From Candidatus Pantoea gossypiicola (GTDB taxonomy: Bacteria; Pseudomonadota; Gammaproteobacteria; Enterobacterales; Enterobacteriaceae): a DNA stretch of 58,575 bases. The notes beneath the pieces were generated by a model. It did no database searches. It worked only from the letters and a program-made list of their open reading frames with translations, and was not told the origin of the DNA. Location: contig NZ_VWVM01000021.1 of assembly GCF_008632075.1 (NCBI RefSeq), forward strand, positions 1 through 58,575, in the 5' to 3' direction. The first letter of the stretch is position 1. Every line of letters begins with the position of its first letter. The position numbers were made by a program, and so were the translations under genes. Positions 7,968-16,384 of this stretch are shown one piece after another.

Positions 7968-8003
7968 GATTGTCTCTCATCGTCTGTAAAGGATGAGGCC
8001 ATT

Positions 8004-8024
8004 CTGTCATGTACCACAGGACAG
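8004..8024 (-). promoter_or_regulatory. Candidate Delta/Ogr operator upstream of sid
   Basis: Inverted repeat ctgtc...gacag (outer arms 8004-8008 and 8020-8024) with nested tgt/aca words, 37-57 bases upstream of the sid start. P2/P4 late promoters carry such a TGT/ACA dyad as activator site. The exact spacing differs by one base from the classical N12 form. Inference from position and symmetry. Confidence 0.4.
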
Positions 8025-8112
8025 CGCATTTCATTGCTTTCCGCCTGTCGATGAACAAACAAGGGCATAACCGGTAGGGGATGGCCCTTAACTGATAATA
8101 TTTCTTATATAA

Positions 8113-8217
8113 CTGTTCACTGGTATTCACTGAGATAAAAAAGATAATAAATACAGTAATTAAGGCAGTGAATACTTTTAAGTTAAGTCTTCACAGAGTA
8201 TTCACCAGTGTTCACAC
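8113..8217. repeat. Iteron cluster, putative satellite replication origin
   Basis: Words of the form (g)t(g/a)ttcac: ctgttcactg 8113-8122, gtattcactg 8123-8132, cagtgaatac (inverted) 8166-8175, gtattcacc 8198-8206, gtgttcacac 8208-8217. Read on the other strand they resemble the P4 alpha-binding iteron ggtgaacag. A related cluster lies at 12592-12659 beyond the alpha gene, like P4 ori and crr. The stretch 7968-8488 holds no gene that I can support; after the iterons it is AT-rich and probably carries the leftward/rightward promoters. Confidence 0.5.
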
Positions 8218-8488
8218 AGTCTTAGACAACAGCTTTTTTCTGGCGAGCCTTTTCCAGCGTTTAATCCTATCAATAACATCCTTTTGATTGCCTTAAACTT
8301 GCAAATGGCAAATGTTTGCAGTTCATTGCAATTTAATGGCAAACGATGGTTAAAAAATAATCACTCGTACTTATCTCAGCAAGCCGGACACTTGTTTACT
8401 TACCGAAAAATATTCTCAAAATAGGGGGTTACCTGAAGACACCACCGGAACCGGACAGTACCGGCCGGACTCACAATGAGGTAACACC

Positions 8489-8746
8489 ATGCACGCAGTT
8501 TCATCCGTACCGGCCCCAGCCATTCCCGCGATCCGCGACGCCGTTTTCCCGCGCGACCGCTTCATGCGCCTGCCGGAAGTCATCAGCACCTACGGCCTCT
8601 CACGCTCGACCATTTACGACTTAATCAGCCGGGAGCAGTTCCCGTCGCAGATTTCCCTCGGCGGTAAAAACGTCGCCTGGCTGGCGTCAGAGATTGACGG
8701 CTGGATGCAGGCCCGCATCGCACAGCGCGCCGGAGGTACAGCATGA
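8489..8746 (+). CDS. AlpA/Vis family regulator-excisionase
   Basis: 85 residues. The core FMRLPEVISTYGLSRSTIYD followed by FPSQISLGGKNVAWLASEID is the AlpA-type winged helix-turn-helix. P4 Vis of this family represses late transcription and acts as excisionase; CP4-57 AlpA does the same at ssrA. RBS gaggt before the ATG. It starts the rightward block, and its stop overlaps the next start (ATGA). Without a working integrase its excision role has no partner inside this element. Confidence 0.9.
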   Translation: MHAVSSVPAPAIPAIRDAVFPRDRFMRLPEVISTYGLSRSTIYDLISREQFPSQISLGGKNVAWLASEIDGWMQARIAQRAGGTA

Positions 8747-8991
8747 TTACGCAGAATGTCGGCACGAAAACCTGTCCACTCACTCGCGAAAAGGCCGCCT
8801 TTGTCGCAGAAAGCCTGACGGCAGCCGTTAGCGGCAGCACAGTAACCGCACCGGCCTTTACCAGCGAAATGCACGGTCACATCTCCGTTATGAGTAAAAA
8901 AGCGAAGCCTGCCAGGCAGCGGGGGAAGAAAGAGAACGGGGAATTCCGATCAAATCCGCCGCAATCCGATCACGTCCTGACCGGTTGCTGA
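8743..8991 (+). CDS. Small satellite protein of unknown function
   Basis: 82 residues beginning MITQNVGTKTCPLTREKAAF. The start overlaps the alpA stop (ATGA), so it is probably translated by coupling. The C-terminus is basic (SKKAKPARQRGKKENGE). Similar short ORFs follow alpA in other P4-like elements from memory, but no function is known to me. No transmembrane segment is seen. Confidence 0.65.
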   Translation: MITQNVGTKTCPLTREKAAFVAESLTAAVSGSTVTAPAFTSEMHGHISVMSKKAKPARQRGKKENGEFRSNPPQSDHVLTGC

Positions 8992-9080
8992 GGAAATCGC
9001 CCCGATGTGTGAAAAAAGGCTTTTCTCTGGCGAGCGGCCGTTATACAGTTTTTGTGCTGCCGCAAAATCGGCAGCCGGGC

Positions 9081-9326
9081 GTAGGAACCCGTGTTACTCA
9101 ATGGCGACACCAGACGCGCCATGCGTCTTTTTTTGTGTCTATGCCTCAGTGCACCCATTATCCGGGCAACGGTTCTTTCGCCGTTGCGCCGTCTGCGTAA
9201 TGGTGGCCCGGGCGGGGCAGCCTTCAGGCTGGCCGGTATCCATTGAGGCCGGTATTCCTACCCCCGTCCGGGCTACCACCCATGAGCGTAGGAACTCCGG
9301 TGGTAGCAGCAACCGCTACTCAATGG
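9081..9326 (+). ncRNA. P4-style immunity region (CI/C4-like antisense RNA with target sites)
   Basis: Three elements fit the P4 immunity layout. SeqA at 9081-9104 has gtaggaa and ctcaatgg. SeqB at 9240-9261 has the complements ccattgag and attcctac. SeqC at 9288-9326 again has gtaggaa and ctcaatgg, just before the kil-like start. In P4 a short processed RNA carrying seqB pairs with seqA and seqC of the same leader and causes early termination, silencing replication genes in the lysogen. The RNA ends are not visible; the borders given are those of the sites. This covers the gap between 8991 and 9338. Confidence 0.75.
9112..9134 (+). terminator. Intrinsic terminator right after seqA
   Basis: agacgc (9112-9117), loop, gcgtct (9123-9128), then a T7 run. 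Its place immediately after seqA fits antisense-driven premature termination of the leader transcript. Confidence 0.75.
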
Positions 9327-9337
9327 AGATTGTCCTC

Positions 9338-9532
9338 ATGACAACGGTCCTTACTGCCGCTCACTCTCAATTCACCTTTATTTTTGCCGCCGTACGCCGC
9401 ACCGATGCCGCCGCACGTCCCTGCATGCTGCGCACCGTGGCTGGCGATGAGCGAAGCGCCCGCGCCAGCCTCGCCCGCGATTACGTCCTGTCCTTTGCCG
9501 GTCGTCTGCCGGTTAAGGCGGTAGTCGCATGA
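9338..9532 (+). CDS. Kil/Icd-like (Ash family) protein
   Basis: 64 residues from the ATG at 9338 (MTTVLTAAHSQFTFIFAAVR), ending in DYVLSFAGRLPV. It resembles the P4 Kil and P1 Icd-like proteins that block host cell division when the satellite escapes immunity. The same frame stays open back to 9005 through the immunity RNA; that extension corresponds to the overlapping Ash-family reading and is probably not translated as a unit. SeqC lies 12 bases upstream, so its expression should be under antisense control. The next gene overlaps its stop (ATGA). Confidence 0.7.
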   Translation: MTTVLTAAHSQFTFIFAAVRRTDAAARPCMLRTVAGDERSARASLARDYVLSFAGRLPVKAVVA

Positions 9533-9795
9533 ACACGCTCGCAAAACGCCTGAATAACCATGACACCTATCCCATTCCCCACGCTGACTATCTGCGCCTG
9601 CTGCATGCGCACACGGTCGGCGTGACCGTGCTCGATATGTTCGACTCGGTGAACGGCATGAGCGCACGAGGCTGCGTGCCTGACGGCGCGGCGCTGGCCT
9701 CGGTCGTTGCCCTGCTCACCGACCAGCTTGGTAAAGTCGTTGAAACCTGTGAATCCCGGATATTAGCCACGGAGGCCCGCCATGATGACTGCTAA
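9529..9795 (+). CDS. Satellite protein of unknown function (88 aa)
   Basis: 88 residues, MNTLAKRLNNHDTYPIPHAD. No domain I can name. Its start overlaps the kil-like stop and its end overlaps the next ORF by 14 bases, so it is part of the rightward operon leading to alpha. GC-rich codon use like its neighbours. Comparable ORFs stand at this place in other P4-like elements. Confidence 0.75.
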   Translation: MNTLAKRLNNHDTYPIPHADYLRLLHAHTVGVTVLDMFDSVNGMSARGCVPDGAALASVVALLTDQLGKVVETCESRILATEARHDDC

Positions 9796-10123
9796 TCACT
9801 CCTGCCTGCCCGTTGAGGTACGCACAGCCGTTTACCGCCGCGCGCTGGCGCAGGGCTATCTGAATGCCTGCAAAAACCTCGGCATCACCGTTTCAGCCAC
9901 GCTCGATGAGTTGCAGATGACGATTGCCCTTGAGCTGGAGGGCTTCTATGTGCGCCGCCACGGCCCCGATGCGGGCATGGAGATGGCCTGCACCATGCTG
10001 GGCGATATGGTTGAGCCGGACCTGCTGACCGCGCCGCCGCGCCTGACGCAGCTCGGCGTCACCATGATGGATGAACTTTTCCGCAGCCAGCTTGCGGCCG
10101 CCAGCCGCATCACGATGCACTGA
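9782..10123 (+). CDS. Satellite protein of unknown function (DUF5375-like)
   Basis: 113 residues. The segment LNACKNLGITVSATLDELQM, then ELEGFYVRRHG, is helical and typical of a conserved P4-satellite family that I recall as DUF5375. No catalytic motif. It overlaps the previous gene by 14 bases and ends 14 bases before alpha, so it is expressed with the replication protein. A role in replication control is possible but not shown. Confidence 0.75.
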   Translation: MMTANHSCLPVEVRTAVYRRALAQGYLNACKNLGITVSATLDELQMTIALELEGFYVRRHGPDAGMEMACTMLGDMVEPDLLTAPPRLTQLGVTMMDELFRSQLAAASRITMH

Positions 10124-10137
10124 GGGAGAAAGCACAT

Positions 10138-12453
10138 ATGAAACATATCGTCTCTGACACCGTAAAGGCGGCCACCAGATTCTGGCCGCAGCTTCTGCCC
10201 GCACTCGGCATCAGCGTGCACGTCGGGGGGCGACACGTTGCCTGCCCTGCCTGCGGCGGTAAAGACCGCTTCCGTTTTGACAATCAGGACGGGCGCGGAA
10301 CGTGGCTCTGTAACCAGTGCGGGGCCGGTGACGGCCTTAACCTGGTGGAAAAGGCGCTAAGTATCAGCGCTAAAGAGGCCGCCATGAAGGTGGCCGGAAT
10401 GCTAGGCACGCTGCCGGAGTCGGCCCCGGTTATGCATGATGAAGCCGCAGACAAAAGCCGCGCGCAGGCAGACGCCGCAGCACGGGCGCAGGCACTTATC
10501 GCCGCCGCCATCAGCCGCACGGACAACGCCTACCTTTCATCGAAAGGGCTGCACGGTACGCATGCACTCACGCTTACTGATGCGCTGCGCTGTGGTGGCA
10601 TCCGCTTTGCCGCCGGGGATGTGCTCATCCCACTGACCGGCGAAGACGGCACCGCCGTGAACGTGCAGCTCATCAGTGCCGCAGGCGACAAGCGCACCCT
10701 TCCCGGCGGGCAGGTTAAAGGCACGTACTGGCTGGCAGGCGAGCCGGATGGCAAAACGCTGTGGCTCACTGAAGGATATGCCACCGGCCTGACCGTGCAC
10801 CGGCTGACCGGGCAGGCGGTATACGTGGCGCTGAGCGCCAACAACCTGCCCGCGCTGGCAAAGCGGCTGCGTGAGTCATACCCCGGTGCGCTGATGATGA
10901 TTGCCGCCGACCGTGACGACAACGGCACCGGCCAGTTAAAGGCAGAAGAAGCGGCGAAAGCCTGTGGTGGTAAAGCCGCCCTGCCGCCAGTTGCGGGTGA
11001 CTGGAACGACGTGTGGCAAATGCACGGTGATATCGCCACGCAGGCACAGCTCACCGGCTTTACGCAGCCGCAGCCGCTCAGCCCGTTTGAATCCGTCAGC
11101 GAGGCTGACCTGAAGGCCATGAGCGCCAGCCAGAAAGCCGAGTTGCTGGTCGCCCATTACGGAGAGGCGCTGGCCGTTCCGCCGGTCGGGGAGGAAATCT
11201 GCCGCTATGAGAACGGCGCATGGCAGGTGATGGAGGCGAAGACGCTGCGCCGGGAAATCGCCGCGCTGTTTCAGAAAGTACGCGCACCGTTCTCGGCCGC
11301 CGGTATCGGCAGCGTGCTGGACACGCTCAAGCTGATGGTGCCGCAGATGGGTGAACCGTCCCGCCGCCTGATTGGCTTCCGTAACGGCGTGTTTGATACC
11401 GCTTCCGGCACGTTCAGCCCGCACCGCCGCGAGCACTGGCTGCGCACCGTCAACAGCGTGGACTACACCGCCCCGCGTCCGGGTGAAAACCTTGCAGACC
11501 ACGCCCCGGCCTTCTGGCGCTGGTTAACGCGGGCCGCCGGACATAATCACGACAAGCAGGAGCGCATTCTCGCGGCGTTATTTATGGTGCTGGCAAACCG
11601 CTACGACTGGCAGATGTTTCTTGAGGTCACCGGCCCCGGCGGCAGCGGTAAAAGCGTGATGGCCTCGATAGCCACTCTGCTGGCAGGAAAAGACAATACC
11701 ACGTCCGCCACCATCGACACGCTGGAATCCTCACGCGAGCGCGCCAGCGTGGTTGGCTACTCGCTGATTATCCTGCCAGACCAAGAGAAATGGAGCGGCG
11801 ACGGCGCGGGCATCAAGGCGATAACCGGCGGTGATGCGGTGGCAATCGATCCGAAATACCGTGACGCCTATTCAACGCATATCCCGGCGGTCATTCTGGC
11901 GGTGAATAACAATCCTATGCGCTTCAGCGATCGCAGCGGCGGCGTGTCACGTCGCCGGGTAATCCTGACGTTCCCGGAAGTGATACCGGCAAAAGAGCGC
12001 GATGCTCAGCTACTGGATAAAATCAGCACCGAACTGGCCGTAATTGTTCGTCACCTGATGCAGCGCTTCGCGTCGCCTGATGAAGCCCGCGAGCTGCTAC
12101 AGGCGCAGCAGTCATCCGGCGAAGCGCTGGAGGTAAAACGACAGGCCGATCCACTGGTCGATTTCTGTGGCTATCTGATGCCGCTTAGCACAACAAACGG
12201 GCTGTTCATCGGTAACGCCAATATTCGCCCGATAAACCCGAAGCGCTATCTCTATCATGCGTATCTGTCATTTATGGAATCGCGCGGCCATCAGCACCCG
12301 CTCAGCCTAACGGCTTTCGGCCAGGCGGTGCCACAGACTCTGAAAGAGTACGAGCGCGTACTGCTCAAGCGCCGGACGAATAACGGCATACAAACTAATC
12401 TCACGCTACATGAAGACAGCGAGGCAGATTGGTTGCCCGCATGTAGCGCCTGA
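10138..12453 (+). CDS. P4 alpha-type primase-helicase
   Basis: 771 residues, about the 777 of P4 alpha. An N-terminal zinc finger (C36, C39, C58, C61), a Toprim-like primase section around residues 200-290 (LWLTEGYATGL), and a superfamily-3 helicase with Walker A GPGGSGKS near residue 498 and a C-terminal winged-helix tail that in P4 binds iterons. One protein thus primes, unwinds and recognises the origin, making satellite replication independent of host DnaB/DnaG. RBS gagggag. The gene is intact although the integrase is not. A fragment of a second alpha lies at 14781-14855. Confidence 0.95.
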   Translation: MKHIVSDTVKAATRFWPQLLPALGISVHVGGRHVACPACGGKDRFRFDNQDGRGTWLCNQCGAGDGLNLVEKALSISAKEAAMKVAGMLGTLPESAPVMHDEAADKSRAQADAAARAQALIAAAISRTDNAYLSSKGLHGTHALTLTDALRCGGIRFAAGDVLIPLTGEDGTAVNVQLISAAGDKRTLPGGQVKGTYWLAGEPDGKTLWLTEGYATGLTVHRLTGQAVYVALSANNLPALAKRLRESYPGALMMIAADRDDNGTGQLKAEEAAKACGGKAALPPVAGDWNDVWQMHGDIATQAQLTGFTQPQPLSPFESVSEADLKAMSASQKAELLVAHYGEALAVPPVGEEICRYENGAWQVMEAKTLRREIAALFQKVRAPFSAAGIGSVLDTLKLMVPQMGEPSRRLIGFRNGVFDTASGTFSPHRREHWLRTVNSVDYTAPRPGENLADHAPAFWRWLTRAAGHNHDKQERILAALFMVLANRYDWQMFLEVTGPGGSGKSVMASIATLLAGKDNTTSATIDTLESSRERASVVGYSLIILPDQEKWSGDGAGIKAITGGDAVAIDPKYRDAYSTHIPAVILAVNNNPMRFSDRSGGVSRRRVILTFPEVIPAKERDAQLLDKISTELAVIVRHLMQRFASPDEARELLQAQQSSGEALEVKRQADPLVDFCGYLMPLSTTNGLFIGNANIRPINPKRYLYHAYLSFMESRGHQHPLSLTAFGQAVPQTLKEYERVLLKRRTNNGIQTNLTLHEDSEADWLPACSA

Positions 12454-12469
12454 TAGTTCCGTTCCTTCT

Positions 12470-12492
12470 AAACCGGCTCAGGCCGGTTTTTT
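12470..12492 (+). terminator. Terminator after alpha
   Basis: aaaccggc-tca-ggccggttt followed by a T run directly downstream of the alpha stop. Confidence 0.85.
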
Positions 12493-12591
12493 ATTATTTT
12501 TACAAAGTGATCACCCCTAGTGCACACTCATGTAGAAGTCCCCATGAACCCTTCACCATATAAGATATTGAATTAATTGCTTAAATATGAT

Positions 12592-12659
12592 GAGTGAACA
12601 TTGTGAACACTTTTATACAAAATCATTTTTTTAAGTTAGCTCATTCACAAAAATCGACA
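12592..12659. repeat. Second iteron cluster (crr-like)
   Basis: gagtgaaca (12592-12600), tgtgaacac (12602-12610) and attcaca (12653-12659) repeat the word seen at 8113-8217. The two clusters lie about 4.5 kb apart on either side of the replication genes, as P4 ori and crr do. The region 12454-12734 is AT-rich and otherwise empty; it must also hold the promoter of the cargo gene that follows. Confidence 0.45.
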
Positions 12660-12734
12660 TTGATCACTGTTTGATCAACTAACTATTTATAGGTTACATT
12701 AAAAAACATTAATGTATTAATAGGGAGTATTCTT

Positions 12735-14540
12735 ATGGACTATGTTGATAAGCTACATATCAAACCGTTTCTTTCAATACTTTTAGGGATGAGTCCTGAA
12801 GCAACAAGCGCAGCAGAAACCCATGAAAAAATTTCAAGTATAATTCGCACAGAGGGCCGAAAAGAGCAGGTTGTTAATATGCATCCTGTTAGACAGGATT
12901 CATCTGGCGAAGCTCTTATTTTCTATACCCATTATGAGGTTCTAAAAAATCCAAGTTGGTTTTCAGGAAATATACTAACTGACATTGAAAACCATATTTT
13001 CATCACCTTTAACTTAAATAATACATTCGCATTTTACGTGTCTGAAAAAGGGTTAAAGGATGAAATAAGAACATATTTCTTTACGCCATTAATCCCTAAT
13101 ATTAAAGTAATTAACATTAGTCAACTAAACTATCTATTCATTAATGAAGATAACATTAAAATGTTATGGCTATTAGGCACACACGGAAGAGAGAGTTTTA
13201 AAGCTGACTCAAAAGTTTTAGGTGGCGAGAGTGTGGCTGATACTTTAAACCCCCTTGAAGATCAATCATTTGTAATGTCAGCAGTTCGTACATCCTTAGA
13301 TGGGACAGAAAAAACAATTGGTCTAAATCCATATAAGTCATCTTTATGGAGAGGACCATGCAAGGATTGGAAAACGTTTGAAAATAGGGTCATCGAAATA
13401 ATTGACACAATTGATAAAAATAAAAATGAAGTTGAGAACCCAATAAGCATATTAGCTACACCCATTGCAGAAATGAAGGGAGTAAGTAATGTTTATGACC
13501 TATCTTTTCTCGATCCTGAGTTTAATAAAAATGATCTAAGTGAGAGCAAAGTCGATCGACTTCATACAATTAAAAACAAATATACCTTTAAGATATTTGA
13601 CACCTTAAACTCGCCAGACATAAGTTTAGAAATATTCAAAAATCTTATAAGTATTGGAGAAATAAAGATATCACCTAAGATATTGGACTACTCAGTTGAA
13701 TTTGATGTAATTGAAAAGATACCAAAGAAAGGGAAAAAACCCGAGCTTGATTACTTTGCAAATACATTTAAATACCCTGAGTTGATTAAATGCTGGTATG
13801 AGTCAGGGCATGCGATAATTAACAGCAGAGTATTCAAGACAGAATATCGCGATGTTATCTATAATAATTTCATATGGGCAAACTTTGATAATTTTGATAT
13901 TTCAAAAGAAAAACCAGAATTAAACGGCAAAGCAGCATTAAACAAAATCGGCACTCAAAAGTCTCTTTTTTGCTGGATGAAACATCATTGGTGTGGTCTC
14001 TGGGATTCACATGAAAACTTCATGACAACGGATAAGCCTTCGGGGTGGTTATTTTGCGATGATGGCGCTGGTGAGAAAGCTGATTTCATTCATATAGATG
14101 AGCATAAGGATAAAGTTTATATTTCTTTAATTCATATTAAAGCTGCGAACTCAAATAGCTGTGATAGAAGAATATCAGTTGGTGCTCATGATATAGTTTT
14201 GAATCAAGCAATCAAAAACCTTAGATATATCAGTAGAAAAAATTTAACAACTGATCTAAGAGAACGAGCAGAAAATGCCATCGCTAAATATTGTTGGAAT
14301 AATAATGTAATTAGTGATCATGGGTCATTTATAACTGCGATTGAAGCGCTGGAAAAAAATAGCAAAATTAAATTTAGAGTGATAATTGTACAACCTCACA
14401 CTATGAAAAGTTATTATGATAAGAATGTTCAATCAAACATACGAAAACAGCTTGACGTCTTGTTAGTTAGCGCCGAGTCGGCTATCAGGGCATCAGGCGC
14501 AGAATTTTATATAATTGGTCACGACGATGGTAAGAATTAA
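12735..14540 (+). CDS. Large cargo protein with nuclease-like C-terminus, putative defence gene
   Basis: 601 residues, strongly AT-rich against the GC-rich satellite core, so acquired separately. I cannot name the N-terminal two thirds; they are mixed alpha/beta without signal peptide or membrane segment. Near residues 440-475 the segment WLFCDDGAGEKADFIHID is followed by VYISLIHIKAA. This D...D-(I)HxK spacing with flanking strands resembles a PD-(D/E)XK nuclease core in which the usual Glu of ExK is His. A final conserved-looking block HDIVLNQAIKNLRYI follows. It stands alone between alpha and the right arm sites, where satellites carry cargo. A single-gene anti-phage nuclease is my inference. 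Confidence 0.7.
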   Translation: MDYVDKLHIKPFLSILLGMSPEATSAAETHEKISSIIRTEGRKEQVVNMHPVRQDSSGEALIFYTHYEVLKNPSWFSGNILTDIENHIFITFNLNNTFAFYVSEKGLKDEIRTYFFTPLIPNIKVINISQLNYLFINEDNIKMLWLLGTHGRESFKADSKVLGGESVADTLNPLEDQSFVMSAVRTSLDGTEKTIGLNPYKSSLWRGPCKDWKTFENRVIEIIDTIDKNKNEVENPISILATPIAEMKGVSNVYDLSFLDPEFNKNDLSESKVDRLHTIKNKYTFKIFDTLNSPDISLEIFKNLISIGEIKISPKILDYSVEFDVIEKIPKKGKKPELDYFANTFKYPELIKCWYESGHAIINSRVFKTEYRDVIYNNFIWANFDNFDISKEKPELNGKAALNKIGTQKSLFCWMKHHWCGLWDSHENFMTTDKPSGWLFCDDGAGEKADFIHIDEHKDKVYISLIHIKAANSNSCDRRISVGAHDIVLNQAIKNLRYISRKNLTTDLRERAENAIAKYCWNNNVISDHGSFITAIEALEKNSKIKFRVIIVQPHTMKSYYDKNVQSNIRKQLDVLLVSAESAIRASGAEFYIIGHDDGKN

Positions 14541-14581
14541 ATTTGATACATTTTATATCTCATTTAAGTATGAACGATGAC

Positions 14582-14605
14582 AATTGGTACACGTTTAGGT
14601 ACACG
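14582..14605. repeat. Right-end integrase arm-type repeats
   Basis: aattggtacacg (14582-14593), identical to the repeats upstream of int, followed by the near copy tttaggtacacg (14594-14605). They mark the right end of the first satellite about 90 bases before the second hairpin copy. Confidence 0.65.
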
Positions 14606-14696
14606 AATAAAAGTTGAATTGAATAAAAGCCAATTTTTACATGAGGTTGCGCAGTCTATTCAGACTCCGCCAGCGAGGGTTACCAGAACCCTCATC

Positions 14697-14752
14697 AAAG
14701 TCCTGAGAGCCCGCAAGGTGAAAGCCTTGCGGGCTTTTTTGTGTCTGTAATC
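14697..14752 (+). repeat. ssrA-downstream hairpin, copy 2 (junction between the two elements)
   Basis: Same block as 1961-2017, with agcccgcaagg...ccttgcgggct, a T run and gtgtctgtaatc. It is the right attachment junction of the first element and the left one of the second. Confidence 0.8.
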
Positions 14753-14780
14753 GGCTGAATTGCTCCAAACAAACGCGGTA

Positions 14781-14855
14781 ATTGTGGAGCGGTGACGGTG
14801 CCCGCATCAATGCCATCATCGGCAGCATATCGAGCCGCAGGGTGATCCTGCACAT
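14781..14855 (+). pseudogene. Fragment of an alpha-type primase-helicase gene
   Basis: The frame from 14784 reads WSGDGARINAIIG and then SSRRVILHM. The intact alpha has KWSGDGAGIKAITGG and, about 40 residues later, SRRRVILTF. The residues between are deleted. This fragment shows that a second P4-like satellite once stood here. The rest of 14541-15069 holds the arm repeats, hairpin copy 2 and no gene. Confidence 0.75.
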
Positions 14856-15069
14856 GTCGGAGCCAAATGAACTCTATAGGGGGAATGTCACTATCAGTCC
14901 GCGTCAGGCCAGGCATTACCTCCACTACGACAGATTGCCTGAATGGAGGCCAGCAGCCTCAAGAATCCGTTCAGTATGAAAATTCGGCGGATTGCATAAT
15001 GAGGCAATTTTCAATTTCATTAGCACATTTGTTATATTCGTGGAGTTGCTCATCTAACAGGGACTGAAA

Positions 15070-15791
15070 ATGGATACGGCCTTACTTAGTGCGCTGGACT
15101 CAGACGGCAAAACGAAATTTGAAAGTGCGGTGAACGCATTACAAGGCGATGTATCTGCGGCGGCAGCAAGGCTCTCTGTCGATCCCCGACTGCGTCTTGA
15201 GTACTCTAAACGCATTAAAGAAATGGCTGAAGATCTCAGAGCAAAAGTGAGTAGTGGCATTATTAGCTGGGATAAAGCTGCAATGGAGGCACAGGAAACC
15301 AGAAATCTGATAATGGATATGGTGCGCACCCGGAGTACGCCACTTGGCAGGGCAATGGCAGAAAGGATGAAGACCTCAGGCGTAACGCTCAATGAGTTAG
15401 TCGCCAAAAAAACTGCCGCTATGTTCGGGCCAAAGGCTAATTTTTACAGCTTATCTGAAACGCAAAAAAATCAGGTTTATGCCGCGATTGTAGAGTCAGC
15501 GGGTAAATCAAATCCTCAGGTCAACCTGAGAATGATGGAACTATCCCATGCAGCTAAAGGCTTGATAGTTCTTTCTATCGAGATATCAATGTATGAAATA
15601 TATACGTCAGACAACAAAGCATCAGAAACCGGCAGGCAGGTTGCTATTAACGGAGCTGGTATTGCGGGCGGTTGGGCTGGCGGTGCCGTTGCAGGTTTGA
15701 TGTGTGGACCTGGCGCCCCCTATGCGTGCTATTAGGCGGATTTGTCGGCGGTGCTTTAGCGGCGTGGGAAATGGGCAACTGGTGGAAATAG
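15070..15791 (+). pseudogene. Glycine-zipper effector toxin, frameshifted near the C-terminus
   Basis: The open frame gives 221 residues and stops at 15735. The last part of the domain continues in another frame (CVLLGGFVGGALAAWEMG, stop at 15789-15791), so one base seems to be missing near 15717-15723. The helical N-terminal part (MDTALLSALDSDGKTKFES) leads to a glycine-zipper membrane hairpin (GAGIAGGWAGGAVAG / GGFVGGALAAW), as in pore-forming type VI secretion effectors. No signal peptide. The immunity candidate follows 2 bases later. The shift falls between the two helices of the hairpin, so the toxin is probably inactive. Effector class is inferred. Confidence 0.7.
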
Positions 15792-15793
15792 AA

Positions 15794-16267
15794 ATGGAAG
15801 AAGTCACTACAATATCGCTGTCGGAAGTTAATGAGGCAACAGATACCGCCCAGGCTCGTTCCGAAGTTTTGATTGACGGCATCTCAACGGGAATTATCAT
15901 CCCTGGAAAAGTGCTTGAGGGTGCGATAATAATTGATGAGCGCCGCTATCTTTTATTCATAACAGATGACGTTCTTTTTGAAGAGATGCTGACGCTCCTG
16001 CTGTTAGATCTCTCTCAGGGAATTTTAGAGGAACTGACTATTGGGGGTATTTATACTTCAGGTCATTTCGAGGCTTTGAAAGTTTCACCTCATTCTGCAA
16101 GTTTCCGCTTCATCGGTGATACCACGTGGACAGTAAAAGTATCAGCATCGCCAACGTTTAAGATTCCCTTTTCTGATCCTCCCGGAGTAAGCCGCCCAAT
16201 GGGATTGAGAAAATACATTGATATCAATGCTAACCCTGCACCAGCCAAAGCAGATGGTAGTAGATAG
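15794..16267 (+). CDS. Putative immunity protein of the glycine-zipper effector
   Basis: 157 residues from the ATG at 15794, two bases after the repaired toxin stop; a longer reading from 15704 would overlap the toxin. All-beta-looking, acidic protein (VLIDGISTGIIIPGKVLEGA, then RRYLLFITDDVLFEEML) of a type often found beside such effectors. No membrane segment strong enough to call. Retaining an intact immunity gene beside a broken toxin fits an orphan immunity that protects against relatives. Assignment rests on position and family resemblance. Confidence 0.6.
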   Translation: MEEVTTISLSEVNEATDTAQARSEVLIDGISTGIIIPGKVLEGAIIIDERRYLLFITDDVLFEEMLTLLLLDLSQGILEELTIGGIYTSGHFEALKVSPHSASFRFIGDTTWTVKVSASPTFKIPFSDPPGVSRPMGLRKYIDINANPAPAKADGSR

Positions 16268-16384
16268 GGTAATCTGAAGCCCTTTTAACCTATCAGCAGA
16301 GCAGGTGACCAGGCAGCAGACAAAACGGCATTGGTTTACGCTTAGGAATATCAGTTAAATGTGCGAAGCTGCCCGCATTATTGC

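Noticed and set aside
7909..8130. 73-codon minus-strand frame upstream of sid
   Set aside because: Overlaps the sid start region and promoter; no family resemblance and no clear RBS.
9005..9337. N-terminal extension of the kil/ash frame through the immunity RNA
   Set aside because: The bases are explained by the seqA/seqB/seqC sites and the terminator; the extension is Cys-rich and unlike a real protein start.
10530..11120. Long open frames antisense to alpha
   Set aside because: Composition (Ser/Ala/Pro-rich) is that of a shadow of GC-rich coding DNA; the sense frame is clearly alpha.
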